A DNA stretch of 64,000 nt from Fodinibacter sp963834965 (GCA_963834965.1 CAWIEI010000003.1:62001-126000), one strand, 5' to 3'; positions 43,623 through 52,748 are shown, numbered from the stretch's first letter. A program made the numbers and translations. Notes: generated by a model not told the origin, from the letters alone.

Positions 43623-45521
43623 ATGACGAGGCCTGAGCGCAGCCTCGACTCGCTGCTCGAGGTGGCCCGCGATGTCGACCTGCTGGGCCCGATGGCGGCG
43701 CCTGGATATCTGCGTCGGGTCGCCCCGTTCCTGTTGGTTGGCGCGCTCGGCTCGGCGAGCATCGCGTTCAACGACCATTCCCGGGCGCTGGCCACGGTGC
43801 TGGTGGCTGCTGGGTCAATGGGCGCGATGGCCGCGGCCGCGTTGCTTCCGTGGCGTCGGATTCCGCGGTGGTGCCAGCCAACGGCGGCTGTCGCCTCGTT
43901 GGTGCTGGTCGATGCGCTGATGCGCTCCAGCGGGGGGGCAGGCTCGCACTTTCTGGTGGTCATGCTTTTGCCCCTGGTCTGGCTCGCCCTGTACGAGAAC
44001 CGTGCGTGGCTCGGCGTCGGGCTGGTCCTGACCGGGGGGCTGCTCGCCCTGGAGATGGTGCCGCTGCCCTCACTCGAGGACGTCCTGCGGGTGGTCGTGA
44101 TGCTCGCCGGTGCGGTGGCGGTGCTGCCGAGCATGCGCGCGCTGGTGGACCAGAACCGGTGGGCGCTGGCCAGGGCTGACGAGCAGAGTCAGGAGCTGCT
44201 GCATCTGGCGTTGCACGACACCCTGACCGGGCTGGCGAACCGGGCACTGATCATGGACCGGCTCGAGCAGCTCCTGGCCCGGGTTCGCCGTGAAGGTGGC
44301 CAGGCGGCAGTGCTGTACATCGACCTGGACGGCTTCAAGGGCGTCAACGACGGGTGCGGCCACGAGGCCGGGGACCAGCTGCTCCAAGCGGTCGCCTCAC
44401 GGCTGACCAGCACCCTGCGCGAGGTCGACACCCTCGGACGCCTCGGCGGCGACGAGTTCGTCGCCGTCGTGGACTGCTCCAGCAGGCCCTGGGCACCCGA
44501 GCTGGTGGCGCAGCGCATCCTCGACGTTCTGCGGCAGCCGTTCCAGATCCCCCACGGCGCTGCCCTCTTGATGGTCACGGCCAGCGTCGGGGTCGCCGTG
44601 AGCGACAAGGAGTCCGCCACCGAGCTGTTGCGCAACGCCGACGTCGCGCTGTACCAGGCCAAGCACGCGGGTCGGAACTGCTGCGCGCTGTTCCACGCCG
44701 AGATGAGCAACGAGCCGACGTCCGGCGATGGGCTCAGCTCCGAGCTGGGGGTCGCCATCAGCAACCACCAGTTCCACCTCGTCTACCAACCGATCTACGA
44801 CCTCGACCAGCTAGGCATGGTCGGCGTCGAGGCACTCATCCGATGGCACCACCCGACTCGTGGTGACGTGCTGCCCGGTGAGTTCATCCGCGCTCTGGAA
44901 CACAGTGGCCAGATCGTCGAGGTCGGCCGGTGGGCCCTGCGCGAAGCCTGCATCCAGATGGCCAAGTGGCACCGCAGTGGACACGAGCTGAGCGTCTCGG
45001 TCAACGTCTCCGCCCATCAACTCGACAACGACAACGACAACGTCGTCGACCAAGTCCGGGACGCCCTGCGGATCAGCGGACTGCGGCCGGCGGCGCTCAC
45101 CTTGGAGGTCACCGAGACCGCGATCCTGCGCGACCTCGACGCCGTCTCGAGCCGGCTGCGCGAGCTGAAGTCCATCGGCGTGCAGATCGCCCTCGACGAC
45201 TTCGGCACCGGTTACTCCAGCCTGGCCTACCTGCAGCACTTCCCCATCGACACCCTCAAGATCGACCGCAGCTTCATCGAGGCCATCGGACACTCCCGCG
45301 ACGCCGACGCCATCATCCGCACCCTGGTCCAGCTCGCCAAGGACCTCGGCTTGACCACCGTCGCCGAGGGCGTCGAGACCACCGAGCAGCTTGACCAGGT
45401 CCGCAAGCACGGCATCACCGACGTCCAGGGCTTCCTGCTCAGCCAGCCCCTGGACCCCACCATCTTCGAGGACCACTTCCTGCGCATCAGCGCCGATCCC
45501 CACCAAGCCATCACCCCGTAA
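43623..45521 (+). CDS. GGDEF-EAL protein, c-di-GMP turnover
   Basis: A 632-residue membrane protein. About five helices (33-175) form the sensor. The GGDEF domain has intact GGDEF at 275-279 and an I-site RxxD (REVD, 266-269) at normal spacing, so c-di-GMP synthesis with product inhibition is possible. The EAL domain has EAL at 403-405 (VEALIRWHHP), NVSAHQL, TETAI, DDFGTGYSSL and AEGVET, so hydrolysis is also possible. Having both sites intact suggests a switchable enzyme. ATG 43623 is preferred as coding character starts there. Confidence 0.93.
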   Translation: MTRPERSLDSLLEVARDVDLLGPMAAPGYLRRVAPFLLVGALGSASIAFNDHSRALATVLVAAGSMGAMAAAALLPWRRIPRWCQPTAAVASLVLVDALMRSSGGAGSHFLVVMLLPLVWLALYENRAWLGVGLVLTGGLLALEMVPLPSLEDVLRVVVMLAGAVAVLPSMRALVDQNRWALARADEQSQELLHLALHDTLTGLANRALIMDRLEQLLARVRREGGQAAVLYIDLDGFKGVNDGCGHEAGDQLLQAVASRLTSTLREVDTLGRLGGDEFVAVVDCSSRPWAPELVAQRILDVLRQPFQIPHGAALLMVTASVGVAVSDKESATELLRNADVALYQAKHAGRNCCALFHAEMSNEPTSGDGLSSELGVAISNHQFHLVYQPIYDLDQLGMVGVEALIRWHHPTRGDVLPGEFIRALEHSGQIVEVGRWALREACIQMAKWHRSGHELSVSVNVSAHQLDNDNDNVVDQVRDALRISGLRPAALTLEVTETAILRDLDAVSSRLRELKSIGVQIALDDFGTGYSSLAYLQHFPIDTLKIDRSFIEAIGHSRDADAIIRTLVQLAKDLGLTTVAEGVETTEQLDQVRKHGITDVQGFLLSQPLDPTIFEDHFLRISADPHQAITP

Positions 45522-45692
45522 CCGATCAACGGGCCACGGCCACGCGCTCCGTGACGCAACTCAAGGCGGCACGATGCCGGCCGACGAACTGCTATATGTG
45601 CGGCGCTGAGACTCAGGTATCCGGTTGCTGGCCTCGCGGTCTGCTTGAGGGCTTGGGTTTCCGGCGCTTGCCGCGGGCGCCGTGATTCTGGG

Positions 45693-47096
45693 TCAGGGGT
45701 TTGTCTCGGCAGTGATGGTCTGGGCGGCTCGGATCACGGGGTTGGTGGCCAGGTCGTGCACCGTGTGGATGCCGAGTGCTGCCGCCAGTGCGGTCGCGTC
45801 GGCAGGGCTGACCCCCTTGAGCGCGGTGACGGGGCTCGCAGCGAGCTCGGCAGCGGTCTTGCCGGTGTACGACTTCTTGACCAGGCCCGTCAGGCTCGGT
45901 GGGGGTGGCGACGCCTTGGGCGGTTTGGGTGGCGCCGCGCGCACCACTCCGTCGGTTGGTGCCGGGACGGCTGGGCCGCCCAGGGTGACCAGGGCCGGCA
46001 TGGGTTGCGCCAGGGGGCCGGCCCAGTCGGTGGGCGGCACGGGGGCGGGGGTCGGCGTCGGGGGTGCCGGTTGGCTGATGACGCTGCCGAAGGCTGGTGG
46101 GGTGGGGCGTTGCAGCGTGGGGTCCACCCGGCCCGCAAGGGTGGGGCCGTCGTCGACCCGCGGCACGCCCATGCCGGGGAGCCCGAGCAGGTCGATGATG
46201 GTGCGGGGGATGGATGCGTGCGAGTGCCACGCGGAGTCGATGCCCTGGGCCACCATCCCACCGAACATGACCAACGGGATCCGCGAGCCGCCGATGGCCG
46301 CGAACCCGTTCGGGTGCAGGGCGTCTGGTGCCGTCTCGATGTCGGGGGTGGGGACCGAGTCGGCGTATCCGCCCCAGTCGTCCCAGGTGAGGATGAAGGT
46401 CGTGTTGGCCCAGCCGCCGCCGTCGATGACGGCCTGCACACGCTGCCATACCAGGTCGTGGCCGCGGGTGACGTACTGCGGGTTGTCGACCGCCGGTGGG
46501 TGTTCGTCGTAGCCGGCCGGGCTCCACACGTAGCAGATCCGTGGCAGTGTCCCGGCCTTGGCCATGGGGATGAACTGCGAGGGTGGGTGGATGTTCGCGG
46601 CCGAGGTTGGGGCGTGCAGGCCGGTGTAGAACTTGGTGGGGTAGCCCGAGCCGTCCGGGAAGGCGCCCCAGGACACCCCGGCGTTGTCGGCCACGCTGAA
46701 GATCGAGGGCAGGTCCCAGGTCGGAGCAGGGCCGACGAACGGCGGGTTCTTCAACGTCGGAGTCTGGCCGCCGATGGCCAGCATGTGCCCGGAGGTGGAG
46801 TTGGACCCGAGCCCGAAGTGGTGGTCGCAGAAGGTGAACTGCTTGGCCAGCCAGCTGTAGAACGGGATCACCGTGTCGTTGTCGACCTGGACGTTCAGGG
46901 CGGGGTAGTCGCCGATGGCGTAGTGGACCCAGGCGTTGCGGTCGTGCGGTTGGTCGAAGTTGGGTGGGGTCGAGAGCAGCCCGCCGTGGTTGGCCACCGC
47001 GGCGCCCCACGCGGCCAGCGTCGGGAAGTAGAAGTCTGTGGTCTTGTTCTCTTGCAGGAACACGATCACCTGGTGTCCTGCAACCGCTCCGGCCAT
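45693..47096 (-). CDS. phospholipase C/phosphoesterase family protein with C-terminal HhH-like tail
   Basis: A 467-residue enzyme of the alkaline-phosphatase-clan phosphoesterase family (PF04185 type). Motifs: IVFLQENKTTDFYF (metal site), GSNSTSGHMLAIGG (nucleophile region), ILTWDDWGGYAD and HASIPRTIIDLLGLPG. Unlike most members it starts MAGAVAGHQVIVFLQEN with no signal peptide, although a longer start would not add one. A Pro-rich linker (about 345-410) leads to a helical tail (TAAELAASPVTALKGVSPAD) resembling helix-hairpin-helix repeats. Start ATG 47096 follows GAGAGGTGA. Confidence 0.85.
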   Translation of the reverse strand: MAGAVAGHQVIVFLQENKTTDFYFPTLAAWGAAVANHGGLLSTPPNFDQPHDRNAWVHYAIGDYPALNVQVDNDTVIPFYSWLAKQFTFCDHHFGLGSNSTSGHMLAIGGQTPTLKNPPFVGPAPTWDLPSIFSVADNAGVSWGAFPDGSGYPTKFYTGLHAPTSAANIHPPSQFIPMAKAGTLPRICYVWSPAGYDEHPPAVDNPQYVTRGHDLVWQRVQAVIDGGGWANTTFILTWDDWGGYADSVPTPDIETAPDALHPNGFAAIGGSRIPLVMFGGMVAQGIDSAWHSHASIPRTIIDLLGLPGMGVPRVDDGPTLAGRVDPTLQRPTPPAFGSVISQPAPPTPTPAPVPPTDWAGPLAQPMPALVTLGGPAVPAPTDGVVRAAPPKPPKASPPPPSLTGLVKKSYTGKTAAELAASPVTALKGVSPADATALAAALGIHTVHDLATNPVIRAAQTITAETNP

Positions 47097-47310
47097 CAGA
47101 CCATCACCTCTCGCCGGCAAGCCTGGACACGGTCCTGCACCCGACCCCATGACACTCCCGAACTCCGGCCTGCGCAAGCCCGGCGATCGGGCGGGTCGCG
47201 CAGGAGTGCAGAGGCTCCCCAGGAAACTGCATTCCTGCGAGCGCTAGGCGGCGTAGTGACGCGGTACTGAGGCCTCAGCTCGAGAGCAGTCCGAGGCGTC
47301 CGCGATGCCG

Positions 47311-47880
47311 TTAGCCGGGTGACGAGAGGAGTGCCTGAAGTTGGCGGAGCACGGCGTCCTGGATCTCGGGGAAGGGTCGTCGTTCGCCCTCGCCGATCCA
47401 GGCAGCGAAGGACCGCCTGAAGACGCTGACTCCCGCTTCGGCGGCCAGCGCTGCTGCGGTCGGTTCGACGTCGCGCTCGACCAGGGCCGAGGTGAGGGAG
47501 CCGGCGAGCCTCGACATCTTGTGCAGTTCGCGTTCCTGGAGTGCGACATTGTCCGAGACGACTGCGTGACGGCTGCGCGACCATGCGCGCCGTTCCTCTG
47601 GGAAGAACGCGGCCGCGTGCTCGAGCGCCGCGGCCACCAGGTCCATCGGGCGGGTGCTGTCCGATGCCTCGAGACCGGTGAGGAAGAGCGCCTCGAAGTC
47701 GTCCTGACCGGCGAACAGGACCTCGGGCTTGTCGGCGTAATAGCGGTAGAAGGTCCGTTCGGTCAGGCCCGCCTCGGCCGCGATCTCGGCGACGGTGGTC
47801 CGCTCGAAGCCCTGTGACGCGAACAGCCCCAGGGCGCAGGCAGCGAGCCGTTCGCGCGAACCGGACTGCCAGCGGGCCAT
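47311..47880 (-). CDS. TetR-family repressor of the divergent epimerase
   Basis: A 189-residue regulator with HTH at about 8-52: LFASQGFERTTVAEIAAEAG and LTERTFYRYYADKPEVLFAG. The C-terminal helical domain is TetR-like (TetR_C_7-type pattern with HAAAFFPEERRAW). The divergent NAD-dependent epimerase starts 88 bases away, and the two near-identical palindromes between them are its likely operators. Ligand unknown. Confidence 0.93.
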   Translation of the reverse strand: MARWQSGSRERLAACALGLFASQGFERTTVAEIAAEAGLTERTFYRYYADKPEVLFAGQDDFEALFLTGLEASDSTRPMDLVAAALEHAAAFFPEERRAWSRSRHAVVSDNVALQERELHKMSRLAGSLTSALVERDVEPTAAALAAEAGVSVFRRSFAAWIGEGERRPFPEIQDAVLRQLQALLSSPG

Positions 47881-47893
47881 GGCCCGATCATAG

Positions 47894-47947
47894 TGATGGC
47901 AGTGGCTGACATTGGGTGTTACCGTCTGATGTCAGCAACTGACATCA
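47894..47947. promoter_or_regulatory. two tandem TetR operators
   Basis: TGATGTCAG-caa-CTGACATCA (47927-47947) is a perfect 9-bp palindrome, and TGATGGCAG-tgg-CTGACATTG (47894-47914) is the same with few changes. Their centres are 33 bases apart (about three helical turns), so two dimers would bind one face. Confidence 0.8.
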
Positions 47948-47968
47948 CTATGGAAGCAGGTCGAGCTC

Positions 47969-48862
47969 ATGCGAGTCTTTGTCACAGGAGCGAGCGGGTG
48001 GATCGGCGGCGCGGTCGTCGAGGAGCTGGTGGCCGGCGGCCACGAGGTCGTGGGCCTGGCGCGGTCGGACTCCTCGGCCGCAGCTGTTGAAGCCAAAGGC
48101 GCGAGGGTGCTGCGCGGCGAGCTCGACGACCTGGACTCGCTGCGACGCGGCGCGGCCGACGCGGACGCCACCGTCCACCTGGCCAACAAGCACGACTTCG
48201 CCAACCCGGCCGAGTCCAACCGTGCCGAACGTGCCGCGGTCGAGACGATCGCCGAGACTCTGGTCGGGAGCGGTCGCGCCCTCGTGCTCGCCTCGGGAGT
48301 ACTCGCGGCAGAGGACGAACCGTCACCCTTCGTCGGGCCAGACTCGATGCGCGGTGGTAGCGAGAACCGCGCCTTCGACTTCATCCACCAGGGCGTGCGG
48401 GCCGTGGCCGTGCGGTTCGCGCCCACCGTCCACGGCATCAACGACCACGGCTTCATCGCCATCATCACCGAAGCGGCCCGGCGCACCGGCGTCTCGGCGT
48501 ATGTCGGCGACGGGTCGAACGCCTGGGCCGCTGTGCACCGGTCCGACGCGGCCAGGCTCGTCCGGCTTGGCCTGGAGCAGGCTCCGGCTGGGGCCCGCCT
48601 GCACGCCGTGGCGGAAGAGGGCGTGCCGGCCCGCGAGATCGCGGCGGCCATCGGGGCGCGGCACGGTCTGCCAGTGACCTCGGTCGCGCCTGAGGACGCC
48701 GTCGCCCACTTCGGGTTCATCGGACAGTTCTTCGGCAGGGACATGTCCTCGACCAGCACCCTCACCCGCGCCACGTACGGCTGGGAGCCCAACGGCCCCA
48801 CCCTCGCCGACGACATTGGCGCTGGGGCGTACGACACCGTTGCACAGCACCTCCGGACGTGA
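47969..48862 (+). CDS. SDR-family NAD-dependent epimerase/reductase
   Basis: A 297-residue extended SDR-like protein. The N-terminal MRVFVTGASGWIGGAVVEEL is the dinucleotide-binding glycine motif. HLANKHDF and the missing classical Tyr-x3-Lys near the middle place it among the atypical (NmrA/YwnB-like or 'SDR family oxidoreductase') members. GHEVVGLARS gives the cofactor end. It is controlled by the divergent TetR gene, a typical arrangement for oxidative or xenobiotic response genes. Complete; reaction unknown. Confidence 0.88.
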   Translation: MRVFVTGASGWIGGAVVEELVAGGHEVVGLARSDSSAAAVEAKGARVLRGELDDLDSLRRGAADADATVHLANKHDFANPAESNRAERAAVETIAETLVGSGRALVLASGVLAAEDEPSPFVGPDSMRGGSENRAFDFIHQGVRAVAVRFAPTVHGINDHGFIAIITEAARRTGVSAYVGDGSNAWAAVHRSDAARLVRLGLEQAPAGARLHAVAEEGVPAREIAAAIGARHGLPVTSVAPEDAVAHFGFIGQFFGRDMSSTSTLTRATYGWEPNGPTLADDIGAGAYDTVAQHLRT

Positions 48863-49233
48863 CGTCGGCACCGAGCGACACCGGCGGAACCTCTTGCTGT
48901 AGGGGACGGCGCCGCCACGCGTCGCTGGATCCATGACGCATTCAGTTGCGGCGAAAGGACCACCCAGAGCTGCCAACATCACCCTGACCACCTCGTTCTC
49001 GACCAGGCACTAGCAGCAGGCCCAACGGCATCGAGCGCACGCCGGCACAGCGACACCCGCCAGCCAGGAGGTGCGGATTAGGCGGCGGTATGGCTGCCCC
49101 GCCGAGACCGACCGGTGTCGCGAGGAACTACGTCGCAGTGGCTTGCTCCAGTGGTGGCTCCGGGAGCAGGCCGGCCCACGTCGGTCACGCGGCCCGCGAG
49201 GATGACGGGGTAGCCGTGCAGGGACTGGTCGTC
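48863..49233. other. intergenic, no gene seen
   Basis: About 370 bases between convergent genes. No supported gene or clear terminator. Confidence 0.35.
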
Positions 49234-50004
49234 TCAGACCACCGCGGTCATGCCTCCGTCGACGTACAGCACCTGCCCATTGACAAAGTCCGAGGCCCGT
49301 GACGACAGGAAGACCAGGGCGCCGACCAGGTCTTCGACACGACCCCAGCGCCCCGCCGGGGTGCGGCTTTGAACCCACTCGGAGAACTCCACATCGGCCA
49401 CCAAGGCCGCCGTGAGCTCCGTCGAGACGTAGCCCGGGGCGAGAGCATTCGCCTGAATCCCTGACGACGCCAGGTCGGCGCACATTCCTCGGGTGAGCAT
49501 CACGAGGCCGCCCTTCGTCGCGCTGTAGGGGGCGATGCCTGGCCGCGCCAACCGGCTTTGCACCGAGCCGATGTTGACGATCTTTCCACTGCCGCGCACC
49601 GCCATCCCGCGAGCCACGCGCTGCCCGACAAGGAACACGCTGGTCAGGTTCGTCGCGACCAGGTCATCCCAGTCCGCCTTGGTGAAGTCCAGGAGGGGGC
49701 CGCGCCGTTGGATACCCGCGTTGTTGACCAGGATGTCCGGAACACCCCACACCCGTTCGATCTCGCTGACTCCACGGTGGACCGCTTCGGCATCGGTGAC
49801 ATCGAACGTGGCCACCCCTGTCGCACCCCCCGTCGCGACGCTGAGGTCCGAAGCGGTGGCCTCTGCACGAGAGAGGTCGCGGCCATGCACGACCACCCGC
49901 GCTCCAGCCTCGAGCAGCCCTTGCGCAAGGGCCATGCCGATTCCACGGCTGGACCCGGTAACCAGCGCCGTGCGACCGCTCAGGTCAAACAGGCTCACGA
50001 GCAC
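49234..50004 (-). CDS. SDR-family dehydrogenase (gluconate 5-dehydrogenase-like)
   Basis: A 256-residue classical SDR. TGSSRGIG (NAD(P) loop), NNAGIQ, the catalytic Ser in IGSVQS, and YSATK (YxxxK) are all intact. NAGIQRRGPLLDF and LAPGYVSTELTAAL resemble gluconate 5-dehydrogenase/IdnO-type ketogluconate reductases. Substrate is inferred from similarity only. Single gene with no sugar genes nearby. Confidence 0.9.
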   Translation of the reverse strand: MLVSLFDLSGRTALVTGSSRGIGMALAQGLLEAGARVVVHGRDLSRAEATASDLSVATGGATGVATFDVTDAEAVHRGVSEIERVWGVPDILVNNAGIQRRGPLLDFTKADWDDLVATNLTSVFLVGQRVARGMAVRGSGKIVNIGSVQSRLARPGIAPYSATKGGLVMLTRGMCADLASSGIQANALAPGYVSTELTAALVADVEFSEWVQSRTPAGRWGRVEDLVGALVFLSSRASDFVNGQVLYVDGGMTAVV

Positions 50005-50172
50005 AACCTCCCACCGCTTCCTGCGGCAACGCTGACTGGTTGCGCCGCAGACCGGATCCTCCCAGGAAACTCTACGACGCCGACGCCGACGCAGTTGCCA
50101 CAGTCAGGTGGCGCGATGCGCGTGGGTGGTCAGCATGAGCCGGAAGAGCACTACCTGCGGCATAGCGGTCGA

Positions 50173-50439
50173 TCAACTCTGCCCGTCCTTGGGCTGGCCC
50201 ACTTCGCTCAGCCACTTCACCTGTCCCTGTGCAGCTGCCAGGGCTGTCTCGAACGTGGGATAGACCTGCACCGAGTAGTAGGTGAGCGGCGTCCATGCGC
50301 CCATGTCTTCGGCGTCGCGACGAAACTCTTCGTATCCGAAGCTGCCGTCAGGTCGTTCGAAGATGTCGACGCAACGGTCCCGCGTCGGCGTCGAAGGACT
50401 GGCCACGACTCGCCACGATGGGTTCAATCTCGATGACAC
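50173..50439 (-). CDS. hypothetical small protein
   Basis: The C-terminal 70 residues (RDRCVDIFERPDGSFGYEEF, then RRDAEDMGAWTPLTYYSVQV) are clearly protein-like. A GTG at 50439 gives 88 residues and removes a random-looking front. I have seen the CVDIF.RPDGS.G.EE.RRD pattern in uncharacterised actinobacterial proteins but know no function. No membrane part. Confidence 0.6.
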   Translation of the reverse strand: MSSRLNPSWRVVASPSTPTRDRCVDIFERPDGSFGYEEFRRDAEDMGAWTPLTYYSVQVYPTFETALAAAQGQVKWLSEVGQPKDGQS

Positions 50440-50564
50440 ACCAGAAGCGTATGCGGCTGCGGTCCATCGTTGAGCACCGACCGCAGGCACCCCCGCAGCG
50501 GCATGAGGGGTAACCGCCTCGTGGTCGTGCCGCGGCGCCGCGGTGTAGGTGCGATGCTCGAGCC

Positions 50565-50891
50565 GTGAGCGAAGCGACAGACTCGGTACTGGCCAAGTTC
50601 GCAAGCAAGCTGGAAGCCACCGGCTACATCGTCATGCCAGGGACCAATGACGACGAGCTGGTTGTAGCCAAGGACGGCCACCGACTCGTGCTGATGTTCT
50701 CCATGAGGGAGCTGGAACGCTCACTCCGCACTGGCCAAGAAGCCGCATTGATCGTCTGGGGGCCAGGAGTAACCGTCGAGGAGTCCCTTGCTCGTTTCAT
50801 GACGATCCACCTCGACGAGTCTCTGGCGACGACAACCGACGAGAACATCGATGGCCGATGGCGGTACACGGGAAGCTTCTTCGTTCGATAA
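50565..50891 (+). CDS. hypothetical protein, 108 aa
   Basis: Soluble mixed alpha/beta protein (ASKLEATGYIVMPGTNDDEL, then VVAKDGHRLVLMFSMREL). Starts with the 126-base divergent gap to the previous gene. No family recognised. Codon usage fits its neighbours. Confidence 0.6.
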   Translation: MSEATDSVLAKFASKLEATGYIVMPGTNDDELVVAKDGHRLVLMFSMRELERSLRTGQEAALIVWGPGVTVEESLARFMTIHLDESLATTTDENIDGRWRYTGSFFVR

Positions 50892-50947
50892 GTCCTGTTC
50901 CCGCTTGGCGGCACATCCGGTAGACGACCACCCTGATGACAAGTTCT

Positions 50948-51310
50948 TTAGATTGCCTCGACGACTGCAGTCAGATCGCCGCCGACGTCTCCGGTGTTGA
51001 CTGTGCCTGCCGGCTCCAGGAGCAACGCCTTGACGTCTTCGTCCGCGCGTGGGCAGTGCTCGACGCCGCGCGGCACCACGAACAGCTGGCCAGGCCCGAG
51101 GACAACGTCACGGTCACGCAACTGGATCGTGAGCTGCCCCTCGAGCACCAGAAACAACTCGTCGGTGCTCTCATGCGTATGCCAGACGAACTCGCCCTTG
51201 AGCCTGACGAGCTTGACCTCGTAGTCATTCAGGCGCGCCACCAACTTGGGCGACCAGAGTTCGGAAAAGAGACCGAACTTCCGATCGAAGTCCACTACGT
51301 CGTTGGTCAT
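50948..51310 (-). CDS. cupin-domain protein
   Basis: A 120-residue one-barrel cupin from ATG 51310. Motif 1 reads GEFVWHTHESTDELFLVLEG (HxH...E/D spacing), and motif 2 is LFVVPRGVEHCP (PxGxxH). Metal-binding residues are present. The acidic start (MTNDVVDFDRKFGLF) is typical of a known group of small cupins with unknown substrate. Confidence 0.88.
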   Translation of the reverse strand: MTNDVVDFDRKFGLFSELWSPKLVARLNDYEVKLVRLKGEFVWHTHESTDELFLVLEGQLTIQLRDRDVVLGPGQLFVVPRGVEHCPRADEDVKALLLEPAGTVNTGDVGGDLTAVVEAI

Positions 51311-51390
51311 CGGCCCAGTCTGCCAAGCGCGGTGCGCGGCAGGTGGGTTCGATGACCACTGATGGCCAGCGCATCGAGATCGATCGGCGG

Positions 51391-51546
51391 TCAGGCGTCG
51401 CCCAGGTCTCCACGGGTGATCCGGCGTTTCTTGCCGATCTGTCGGAGGACGGCCCAAGACACCCGGGCGGCGCGACCGTCGCGCAGGTTCTTGTGAGGTT
51501 TACAGAGCTGACGGCCCTTGTGCTGCCGATGTGGTGAGTGAGCCAT
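51391..51546 (-). CDS. 51-aa basic protein
   Basis: MAHSPHRQHKGRQLCKPHKN then LRDGRAARVSWAVLRQIGKK and RRITRGDLGDA-stop. It is highly basic with CKPH and a C-terminal helix, and could be a nucleic-acid-binding or ribosome-associated peptide. It overlaps no better gene. ATG 51546 begins the coding character; a GCCGCC-rich leader shows no clear ribosome site. Confidence 0.45.
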   Translation of the reverse strand: MAHSPHRQHKGRQLCKPHKNLRDGRAARVSWAVLRQIGKKRRITRGDLGDA

Positions 51547-51650
51547 GGCGGCACCGATCCGTGACCAACACCCGCCACGGAGGGAGGGGTGGGTGGGGAG
51601 GCAGACTCACCCGGACAGCGTCCTGAGCACGACGCGCCGACGCCGTCGGC

Positions 51651-52235
51651 TCAGCGCAACCAGCGGCATAGGAGAGTGCGTCCGCCAGCTACGGGGTCAC
51701 ACCCGTCCGCCGCGCGGCGTGTCGACACGACCACGTCAGAAGATGCTGCGCAGCCGGCTTTCGATGTGCGCGACGAACTTCGGGGTCGAGGTGTCCGGTC
51801 CATCGCGCCAGCCGGACCAGAAGCCATCCAGCACCGCTTGCGCCGACCGGTACCTCTTTGGGGGACGCAGCAGCCAGATCCGGCCGGCTGGGCGCGGCGG
51901 AAGGCCCCCCATTCCGCCAGAGAGCGGTTGGTCTCATCCTCGATCTCGCCGTACTCAGCTGCCGTCCAAGGCAGCCGCTCCGAGCGCCCGTCGCTGTAGG
52001 ACCGACTGAGGTGCCGGACCCGGCAGTCGCGCACCCAGGCCCGCTCATTCACCGGCCAGATGGCCGGGATGAAGCACCACAAAGGCGCCTCGTCGGCCGG
52101 AAAGAAGCCGACAGCGCGAGCGGCAGCCACCTCCGGCACGTCCTCGGGCCGATCCGAGTAGACCGGCTCCCACGACCAACCACCAGGACCGAACGACTGC
52201 GCCGCTTCGTCGACTCCCCAATCGGGCTCACCCAT
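51651..52235 (-). CDS. hypothetical protein with frameshift at a G6 run
   Basis: The front 110 residues (MGEPDWGVDEAAQSFGPGGW, FIPAIWPVNERAWVRDCRVR) are convincing. After SLAEWG, at a run of six G, the frame becomes random. The neighbouring frame continues sensibly as AGRIWLLRPPKRYRSAQAVL then DGFWSGWRDGPDTSTPKFVA and stops at 51736. A one-base error in the homopolymer explains both. Function unknown; Trp-rich, no signal peptide. ATG 52235 is the most likely start. Confidence 0.6.
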   Translation of the reverse strand: MGEPDWGVDEAAQSFGPGGWSWEPVYSDRPEDVPEVAAARAVGFFPADEAPLWCFIPAIWPVNERAWVRDCRVRHLSRSYSDGRSERLPWTAAEYGEIEDETNRSLAEWGAFRRAQPAGSGCCVPQRGTGRRKRCWMASGPAGAMDRTPRPRSSSRTSKAGCAASSDVVVSTRRAADGCDPVAGGRTLLCRWLR

Positions 52236-52570
52236 GGCAGATGCTCGCAGGGATCCGCCCATCTGCGACTCCACGCACAAGGGTGTCGCCGACCCGCGCT
52301 CCGAGCGGCGGGAGAGGAACTGCGCCCGCCAACGGGCAAACGGTTCCTCGGAGTCCGGCGGCCACGCGTGTCGGACGGCCCCCATGGCTCCATTGCCTGT
52401 CGGGGGGAAACCACCAGTCGTACGGTAGGCGCCGAGAGATGGCTTGTGTCTCACCCGTAGCCCCTCGACCCGCCAATGCTCATCTCTCGCGAAAGCGTCC
52501 GACATCATCGGCATGTGAGTGAAACCGCGAGTGTCGCGTGTCGACGACTCGGGCAGCCCTCTGTGGAGTG
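52236..52570. other. gap between hypothetical gene and left repeat
   Basis: About 335 bases. The hypothetical gene's frame stays open here but loses protein character. Nothing else supported. Confidence 0.3.
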
Positions 52571-52748
52571 TCGACGCGGCTCTACAGCGGTCCACGTGGG
52601 GCCGCGGTCAGCGAGGAACATGCGGCACGCTGACCGGTTGGAGACCCAGACCCCACGGGTGGCCGATCACAACGGTTCCGCGGGGGCCCTACGGGTGATC
52701 CAGGGCGCCTGACCTGCGGCGTTGGCTCCTAGGGCCGACTTTCAGCGG
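52571..52748. repeat. left flanking repeat of primase-helicase gene
   Basis: About 178 bases that align end to end, in the same orientation, with 55327-55501 (by eye roughly 70-80% identical). Shared blocks include GACGCGGC, GCGGTCCA, GCCGCGGTC, GCTGACCGGTTGG and CTGCGGCG. It begins 165 bases after the left end of the gap and ends 164 bases before the gene. Confidence 0.85.

Noticed and set aside
45645..47270. Very long open frame on the plus strand (541 aa)
   Set aside because: It is antisense to the phosphoesterase gene. Its sequence is Gly/Arg/Val-rich shadow with no domain, as common in high-GC DNA.
51343..51537. Plus-strand 64-aa frame
   Set aside because: It lies opposite the 51-aa basic protein, which has better protein character; the frame shows no motif or ribosome site.
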